A stretch of DNA of 11,434 nucleotides from Leptospira sp. (GTDB taxonomy: Bacteria; Spirochaetota; Leptospiria; Leptospirales; Leptospiraceae): positions 1 to 11,434 of the forward strand of contig JAIOQL010000028.1 of assembly GCA_021413405.1 (NCBI GenBank), written 5' to 3'. The notes under the pieces were generated by a model. The model was given only the letters and a program-made list of their open reading frames with translations. It was not told where the DNA came from and did no database searches. Shown here one piece after another: positions 7,587 to 11,434 of the stretch. The position numbers and the translations under genes are program-made. The first letter of the stretch is position 1. Every line of letters starts with the position of its first letter.

Positions 7587-7626
7587 AAAAATGCTTTGCC
7601 TTAAAAATACAAGGCAAAGCATTTTT
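7587..7626 (-). terminator. Rho-independent terminator after the SGNH hydrolase gene
   Basis: A near-perfect hairpin: the arm at 7587-7602 (AAAAATGCTTTGCCTT) pairs with 7611-7626, leaving an 8-base loop (7603-7610). On the minus strand the stem is followed by a T-rich run, so it ends the transcript of the SGNH hydrolase, whose stop is about 40 bases upstream. Because the arms carry both an A run and a T run it could work in either direction. It insulates the hydrolase from the downstream three-gene unit. Confidence 0.85.
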
Positions 7627-7667
7627 ATTCGCAGAGTAAATCACTCTGCAAAGTAAATATTTTCAGA

Positions 7668-8939
7668 TTAGGCGAATATTCCAATCACCCAAGAAAGAAA
7701 TTGACCGAAAAATGTGTTAGTTAGGAAGTTTTTCAGATCAACAGGATTCCTGTTCAGGCTGTCATTGTACCATGCATTGTATTCAGATACTTGTGGAATG
7801 TTTACATTGTACTTTGCGTTTATTGCTTTGATCAGCTCATTTGCCATGATCGCGTGTCCGAGCATGTTTGGATGAACTCCATCAAGACCAAAAAGGCCTG
7901 GCTGATTTGGAAGCGGCCATGCTCCTCTTACGTTACCTGGTGAATAGCCGGAAGGACTGGCAAGTTTTCTTCCATTTTGTTTGATGTCGTCAAACAAAAG
8001 CTTTGCATCTGTAAAAGCCATGTTGTTTGCAGTTGCTTGTGCTCTGAGTTCGTTGTTAATGAGAGTCAATGATTGCACAATCCTGGCTACTTCAGTTGCA
8101 TCAAGAATTTGATCAGGGCTGGAAACAGAATTTCTGAAAAATCCCTTGAGTCCTGTGTAAGCTGCGCGATTTTGTGGATCTTTGTATTGTTCAAGAAATC
8201 CAATCGCAGTTACATTCGGAACAGAGAATATAACGCCACCTTTCAGGCTTCCCATAGCTGCCATTCTTCTGAAAAATTCTCTTACGTCCCTGTAGAATCT
8301 TGCGTCATCGAGACAGGCAGTGCTTGTTCCGAGAGCTGTACAAAGAACATGGTTTGCACCAATTGAACCAAAAAGAAAAGTTGGACGATTTTTTTCCATG
8401 ATCTCTGTTTGTGTTCCTGAACTTCTCAAACCAAACTGATGAAATTTATCAGGATCCTGGCAATCAGCAACAGTTACCCATCTGTAGGTAAAAGTGTACC
8501 AGTTTTTCCAATACCAGTCTTTTTGCTGTTTTGTTGCAGTGATGTCCGCACATTTTCCGCTGGTTTTCAGAGCTGATGTATATTCACCACCAGTGATCCC
8601 TGCGTGTGTTGGTAAAGAAACCGTACTTGCATTTCCACCAATGATTGCACTTGCAATACAGATTGGACCACAATTTCCTTTCAGAACGTCTTCAAGGTTG
8701 ATATAAGGGCCTTTCAATTTATTGTAAGAAACATTTGAACCGGCCTGTTTAGAAACTAAAACAGGATATGCCCAATCTTGTGTTTTCGATTCAACGGTTG
8801 CTCCGTAGAACCCCTGGCTTAAGGAGTCACCAACTACCCCTGGTTTTGCAAATAATTGCTGAATTGTCTGAGCGCTTAACGTACTACCTGCGAAAAGCAG
8901 CAAAGATATCCCGATTGTAACTGATAATTTTTTCTTCAT
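7668..8939 (-). CDS. Secreted SGNH/GDSL-family hydrolase
   Basis: A 423-aa exported protein: signal peptide 1-23 with cleavage after LSA. Directly behind it is SGNH block I, VVGDSLSQG, with the nucleophile Ser39. Block V is LDGVHPNMLG with D353 and H356, which completes the catalytic triad. The candidate block III is SIGANH: the Gly and the oxyanion Asn196 are present but the usual following Asp is His. Likely activity is an esterase or lipase on lipids or acylated sugars outside the cytoplasm. At least six Cys in the mature part (NCGPIC, KCAD, DCQD, LCTALG, CLDD) suggest disulfides. The last 14 residues (FFGQFLSWVIGIFA) form a hydrophobic tail. I chose the ATG at 8939 over the TTG at 8945 because AAGGAG lies 8 bases before the ATG but only 2 before the TTG. 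It is monocistronic by its own terminator. Confidence 0.88.
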   Translation of the reverse strand: MKKKLSVTIGISLLLFAGSTLSAQTIQQLFAKPGVVGDSLSQGFYGATVESKTQDWAYPVLVSKQAGSNVSYNKLKGPYINLEDVLKGNCGPICIASAIIGGNASTVSLPTHAGITGGEYTSALKTSGKCADITATKQQKDWYWKNWYTFTYRWVTVADCQDPDKFHQFGLRSSGTQTEIMEKNRPTFLFGSIGANHVLCTALGTSTACLDDARFYRDVREFFRRMAAMGSLKGGVIFSVPNVTAIGFLEQYKDPQNRAAYTGLKGFFRNSVSSPDQILDATEVARIVQSLTLINNELRAQATANNMAFTDAKLLFDDIKQNGRKLASPSGYSPGNVRGAWPLPNQPGLFGLDGVHPNMLGHAIMANELIKAINAKYNVNIPQVSEYNAWYNDSLNRNPVDLKNFLTNTFFGQFLSWVIGIFA

Positions 8940-8947
8940 CCTCAAAT

Positions 8948-8953
8948 CTCCTT
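8948..8953 (-). promoter_or_regulatory. Ribosome binding site deciding the SGNH hydrolase start
   Basis: AAGGAG reads at 8953-8948 on the minus strand. Spacing is 8 bases to ATG 8939, which is optimal, and 2 bases to the upstream in-frame TTG 8945, which is too short. This is the reason the shorter start was chosen. Confidence 0.75.
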
Positions 8954-9328
8954 TAGCATGATCTTAACATAGAAATAGCCCAATTAGTAGAAAAACGGAA
9001 ATTGCAGATTGAGGGCTAATTTATGTTAAAGTTTTGTCAAATTTAGGATGTTGAGCCGGGAAACTCAAGTCTTTTTAAACCGGCCGGGATTTTTTTTCAT
9101 GTATGGCGATTAATGGACTAACTTTTGTACATCCGATTCGGGTCCGCATTCACCTTCCGGGATGACTAAAATGAGGTGTCCCCTGGCCCTTGCGTGGTGA
9201 ACAGGGCTGAACCTTGATGGTAATCCTGTGTGAAAGGATGATCATTAGCCTGTCTGTGGAAAATTGTACTGTTTCAGGAGTTACAAAAATTATTGCTTTT
9301 GTTCTGTACCGTGGATAATAATGATTCA
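8954..9328. other. Divergent intergenic region between two exported-protein genes
   Basis: About 375 bases with no convincing gene. It must hold promoters for the SGNH hydrolase (minus) and the 202-aa exported protein (plus). I see a TTGACA on the minus strand at about 9031-9036 but no good -10 at 16-18 bases, so I do not call a promoter. The stretch from about 9170 to 9265 is richer in G and C and contains short inverted pairs (CCCTG with CAGGG; ATCCT with AGGAT), which could fold, but matches no riboswitch I recognise. AGGAG at 9276-9280 is too far from the ATG at 9329 to serve it. Confidence 0.4.
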
Positions 9329-9937
9329 ATGAACCCTCATACATTTCCAAATCGAATTGCCATGTTATTCTTTGCTGCGTCCTCTTTTTCTCTTTTGTTT
9401 CCAGTTTTGCAATTGCGATCCGAAGAACCTCTTTTCTCCCTTAAACAGAAATTCCGTGACTATGGCTATTCCATGGACAAAACTCACCGGCTAAGTGCTA
9501 CCGTTGAAAGGGGAAATTCATTGATTTTTGCAATCAAACTCAGTCAATTTATCGTAAATTCGGGTTCCATTGCAATTGGGGTCAATGGAGACCACTCTAT
9601 TTCAAAGATGGTGGTTCAGATCTACGAAAGTAATGAAAAAGATCAGAAGTTACTCAAAGTATACGAAGAAGATGCGGGGAATCAATTTTTCTATGAACTC
9701 CGGAATCTGAAGGCTATCAACTACCTGATTGAAATCAGGGCTGTTGAATCCAAAGATCAATATGCGAACATTGAATTAGTTCCAGGATATATGGGATCTG
9801 CTGAATTTTCCGAAAGTAAAAAGAAATCGATTACTAACCGGAATTCCGAAAAGCCATATACCGATGCGCCGCAATCAAAACCATTTCTCAATAGCCAGCA
9901 AGGCTATGCAGAATTTAAAAGAATCGATTTAAGGTGA
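9329..9937 (+). CDS. Exported protein of unknown function (202 aa)
   Basis: I do not recognise the family. The N-terminus fits a signal peptide: a basic Arg9, then the hydrophobic core AMLFFAASSFSLLFPVL (11-27) and polar residues after it (QLRSEEP). The mature part has alternating strands (SLIFAIKL, GSIAIGV, KMVVQIYES, YLIEIRAV), so a small beta-sandwich such as a pre-peptidase C-terminal-like domain is possible but unproven. The last 40 residues are polar and rich in Ser, Asn and Lys. The open frame extends up to a TTG at 9293, but I prefer ATG 9329 because it is closest to the signal peptide; neither start has a well-placed Shine-Dalgarno, and an ATG about 10 codons further in is also possible. 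It is convergent with the headless hydrolase, sharing a terminator hairpin. Confidence 0.7.
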   Translation: MNPHTFPNRIAMLFFAASSFSLLFPVLQLRSEEPLFSLKQKFRDYGYSMDKTHRLSATVERGNSLIFAIKLSQFIVNSGSIAIGVNGDHSISKMVVQIYESNEKDQKLLKVYEEDAGNQFFYELRNLKAINYLIEIRAVESKDQYANIELVPGYMGSAEFSESKKKSITNRNSEKPYTDAPQSKPFLNSQQGYAEFKRIDLR

Positions 9938-9941
9938 GGGC

Positions 9942-9974
9942 AAAAAAAAAGCAAGGGCAAAAACCCTTGCTTTT
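9942..9974 (-). terminator. Bidirectional terminator between convergent genes
   Basis: The arms AAAAGCAAGGG (9947-9957) and CCCTTGCTTTT (9964-9974) are perfectly complementary around a 6-base loop. Read on the minus strand the hairpin is followed by a run of nine Ts (complement of 9942-9950), which is ideal for ending transcription of the hydrolase gene at 9999. On the plus strand only four Ts follow, so it is weaker for the 202-aa gene, which ends at 9937. Confidence 0.85.
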
Positions 9975-9998
9975 CAGCTGAAAATTCTATTTAAAGAA

Positions 9999-10703
9999 TT
10001 ATCTATTTCCTTCTGCTTTTATCTCGCTATGATTGAGATATAATCCAGCAGCTGCTAATGAAGGTGCTCTTACATGGCCAGTATACTGATTGTAAGTTTG
10101 GTTTGAATTGAAAGGCCAGATTCCTTCACTTTGTGTTACAGAAGATTGGCAAACCGAAAGTCCACCTGCTCTGTTGTATCCACAAGAAGAATGGAAAGCT
10201 ACAGCATAATCATCTTCACCGGGAAGTATTAAAGAAGCACCAGCCATCCCTTTGTAACCAGGAACATGATTGATTGTAACTCCACCAGTGTTGTTGTGAC
10301 CGAATGCTGCCCGGGCAGTTGTTACTATAAGTGCTTTGTCCATTGCATTTCCTGCAAATCCAAATGTAGCGCCGTTGAGTGCTGAAGCTAATTCAGATCC
10401 ACCGGAAGCAGCAGCAAGAGCTGTAACTTTGGTTATGTTAAATCCTTTGCTGGAAGCAGTTCCACCAAGGTTAGAAAGCCAATATTCAATAGCATAACAA
10501 CCTGCACTGTGGCAAACTATTTTGCATGAATTTGCACCCTTGCACTGGTTTGTAAGTACTGTTGTCAGATTTGTTTGAGCACGGGAAGCTCCATACGTTC
10601 TTGGGTCAGTTGTTCCGTCATAGCCTACAAAATATTTGACTCCTGAAACCGAGCTGGTTGAAGTTCCCCAGTAATTGTTAACGTCTGTCGTTCCAGTGTT
10701 AAT
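9999..10703 (-). pseudogene. Alpha/beta hydrolase lacking start codon and signal peptide
   Basis: The frame is open from a TAG at 10728-10730 down to the stop at 9999, about 242 codons, far beyond the first ATG at 10343 (114 aa). The upstream part is clearly coding: TGTTDVNNYWGTS, then KYFVGYDGTTDPRTYGASRA, then the nucleophile-elbow motif KIVCHSAGCYAIEYW, a lipase-like GxSxG variant with Ser at 10506-10508. Downstream come GEDDYAVAFHSSCGY and GYNRAGGLSVCQSS, which may supply the acid and His. Six Cys in the visible part suggest an exported, disulfide-bonded enzyme. Yet no ATG, GTG or TTG occurs in frame upstream of 10343, and the residues one would expect to follow a signal peptide begin within a few codons of an AGGAG ribosome site. 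It looks like a loss of the start and leader. A rare ATT start (10701-10703) would make a cytoplasmic form, but lies one base from the AGGAG. Confidence 0.75.
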
Positions 10704-10704
10704 T

Positions 10705-10709
10705 CTCCT
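10705..10709 (-). promoter_or_regulatory. Orphan ribosome binding site before the headless hydrolase
   Basis: On the minus strand the text is CCTAGGAGAATTAACACTGG. AGGAG at 10709-10705 is an excellent Shine-Dalgarno, but the bases 5-9 downstream contain no ATG, GTG or TTG in any frame; a CTG is present but out of frame with the hydrolase. It is most simply the leftover of the original translation start. Confidence 0.6.
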
Positions 10710-10738
10710 AGGTGAGCTCTTGTGTCTCTAACATGATT

Positions 10739-10765
10739 TTGACACATATTTAACTAAAATGTCAA
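10739..10765. promoter_or_regulatory. TTGACA inverted repeat, possible promoter or operator
   Basis: TTGACA at 10739-10744 and its complement TGTCAA at 10760-10765 are separated by 15 bases of AT-rich sequence. On the minus strand the outer arm is a perfect -35 element lying upstream of the headless hydrolase and its ribosome site; the -10 position 17-18 bases on reads only TCAAAA/CAAAAT, so a normal sigma-70 promoter is not certain. The symmetry could also be an operator. Confidence 0.35.
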
Positions 10766-10963
10766 CTCAAATTTCTTCCAAACATTTTTTTTCTGCAAAA
10801 AAGTTAGGGGAATCATTCATCTAAATGGTTTGGGATTTGATGCTTATAACTTTAATGAGACATAATTTCACTATTACCCTGAGTCCGGAAATAGCAAAAA
10901 TTTGGTGGGGGATTTCCATTTAGTTCTGGAGATGAAATTTGGTGAATACTTTCGTCATAAAAC
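10766..10963. other. AT-rich spacer between the hydrolase copies
   Basis: Together with the flanking elements this makes about 310 bases between the two hydrolase copies without a gene. Beyond the inverted repeat on its left and the terminator on its right, I see only AT-rich sequence with several homopolymer runs and no ORF with a ribosome site. It presumably holds the upstream control region of the left copy. Confidence 0.4.
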
Positions 10964-10994
10964 AAAAAAGCCCCTACAGAGGAGGGGCTTTTTT
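10964..10994. terminator. Terminator after the right-hand hydrolase copy
   Basis: AAAAAAGCCCCT (10964-10975) pairs with AGGGGCTTTTTT (10983-10994) around a 7-base loop. The symmetrical A and T runs allow termination in both directions. In context it ends the minus-strand transcript of the hydrolase gene whose stop is at 11041. Confidence 0.85.
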
Positions 10995-11040
10995 GTACTG
11001 CTTCGCATAGAAATTTAAAACAAAATCGTATGTTTGTAGA

Positions 11041-11434
11041 TTATCTGGTGCCTTCAGCTTTTATTTCACTGTGGTTTTCATATAATCCTGCAGAACCCAA
11101 TGAAGGAGCTCTTACATGCCCTGTGTACTGGTTGTAGGTTTGATTGGAATTGAAAGGCCAGATTCCTTCACTTTGCGTAACTGATGATTGGCAAACCGAA
11201 AGCCCACCAGCTCTATTGTATCCACAAGATGAATGATAAGCAACTGCATAATCATCTTCACCAGGAAGGATTAAAGAAGCACCAGCCATCCCTTTGTAAC
11301 CAGGAACATGGTTGATGGTTACTCCACCTGTGTTGTTGTGTCCGAAAGCTGCCCTGGCAGTTGTCACGATTAGAGAAACATCCATTGCATTTCCACCATA
11401 ACCAAATGTTGCGGCATTCAGAGCGGAAGCGAGT
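11041..11434 (-). CDS. Alpha/beta hydrolase paralogue, partial (runs off the window)
   Basis: The C-terminal part of a second copy of the lipase-like hydrolase. The frame is open to the end of the window: before the internal Met at 11385 it continues as LASALNAATFGYGGNA, matching the left copy residue by residue, so the true start lies beyond 11434. Over the shared last 114 residues 107 are identical to the left copy, including GYKGMAGASLILPGEDDYAV, HSSCGYNRAGGLSVC and SEGIWPFNSNQTYNQY, with no gaps. The nucleophile region is not in the window. By analogy with the left copy it is probably a secreted, disulfide-containing esterase or lipase, but the substrate is unknown. It has its own terminator, so the two copies are separate transcription units. 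Confidence 0.75.
   Translation of the reverse strand, partial: LASALNAATFGYGGNAMDVSLIVTTARAAFGHNNTGGVTINHVPGYKGMAGASLILPGEDDYAVAYHSSCGYNRAGGLSVCQSSVTQSEGIWPFNSNQTYNQYTGHVRAPSLGSAGLYENHSEIKAEGTR

Larger units (their letters stand above)
9999..11434 (-). repeat. Tandem gene duplication, direct repeat of about 1 kb period
   Basis: The segments 9999-10343 and 11041-11385 are direct repeats without gaps. I count about 54 base differences in 345 (roughly 84% identity) but only 7 amino-acid changes in 114. Most changes fall on third codon positions. The homology continues upstream of both segments until the window ends. This is an old tandem duplication, not a recent assembly duplicate. Confidence 0.8.

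Noticed and set aside
9046..9096. Short hairpin (TTGAG/CTCAA) and CCGGCCGG followed by T8 as a terminator
   Set aside because: The 5-bp stem is weak, the GC palindrome has no room for a loop, and no plus-strand gene ends nearby.
9150..9350. Minus-strand ORF of 66 aa in the divergent intergenic region
   Set aside because: No ribosome site, unremarkable composition, and it overlaps the start of the 202-aa exported protein on the other strand.
1..11434. CRISPR array, tRNA, rRNA, insertion sequence or prophage signature
   Set aside because: No regularly spaced short repeats, cloverleaf, transposase-like or phage-structural proteins were seen on either strand.

Overview
The window is about 40% GC by eye and gene-dense. 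It looks like a chromosomal stretch of a spirochaete, most likely the Leptospira lineage. The inference rests on protein style: many exported or lipidated proteins of unknown function, PAS/SpoIIE and HAMP/kinase/receiver signalling modules, a LysM-M23 peptidase, and secreted SGNH and alpha/beta hydrolases. No rRNA, tRNA, CRISPR array, transposase or phage gene was seen. The genus is an inference, not a demonstrated fact.

Left part (1-3402). Two minus-strand genes overlap by one base: a CPBP-family intramembrane protease and, downstream of it, an exported protein of unknown function. Divergent from them are two plus-strand genes joined by an ATGA overlap: an exported LysM-M23 peptidase and a cytoplasmic glycerophosphodiester phosphodiesterase. 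All four concern the cell envelope or its lipids.

Signalling graveyard (3424-5371). A plus-strand stretch reads as PAS, the first part of a SpoIIE phosphatase, the end of a HAMP domain, a histidine kinase and a receiver. It is broken by an in-frame amber codon, a deduced 1-nt deletion in a T run, a frame change before the kinase, loss of the phospho-accepting His (Arg instead), and another deduced 1-nt deletion in the receiver. Most of the phosphatase domain and the kinase sensor are missing, so it looks like two or three genes fused by deletion and then decayed.

Envelope operon (5404-7550, minus). A single-pass membrane protein of 140 aa is followed by an overlooked 59-aa coiled-coil ORF starting at TTG, and then a 517-aa HEAT-repeat lipoprotein.

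Exported hydrolase region (7668-11434). A secreted SGNH/GDSL hydrolase on the minus strand ends at a strong terminator. An exported unknown protein on the plus strand converges with a tandem pair of Cys-rich, lipase-like alpha/beta hydrolases on the minus strand. The left copy has kept a ribosome binding site, but no start codon or signal peptide follows it. The right copy runs off the window. Over 114 shared residues the copies differ at only 7 amino acids, although about 54 of 345 bases differ, so both were long under selection to keep the protein. The clearest discoveries are the headless hydrolase copy, the decayed signalling chimera and the hidden small ORF. I did not find a convincing new defence or mobile system.
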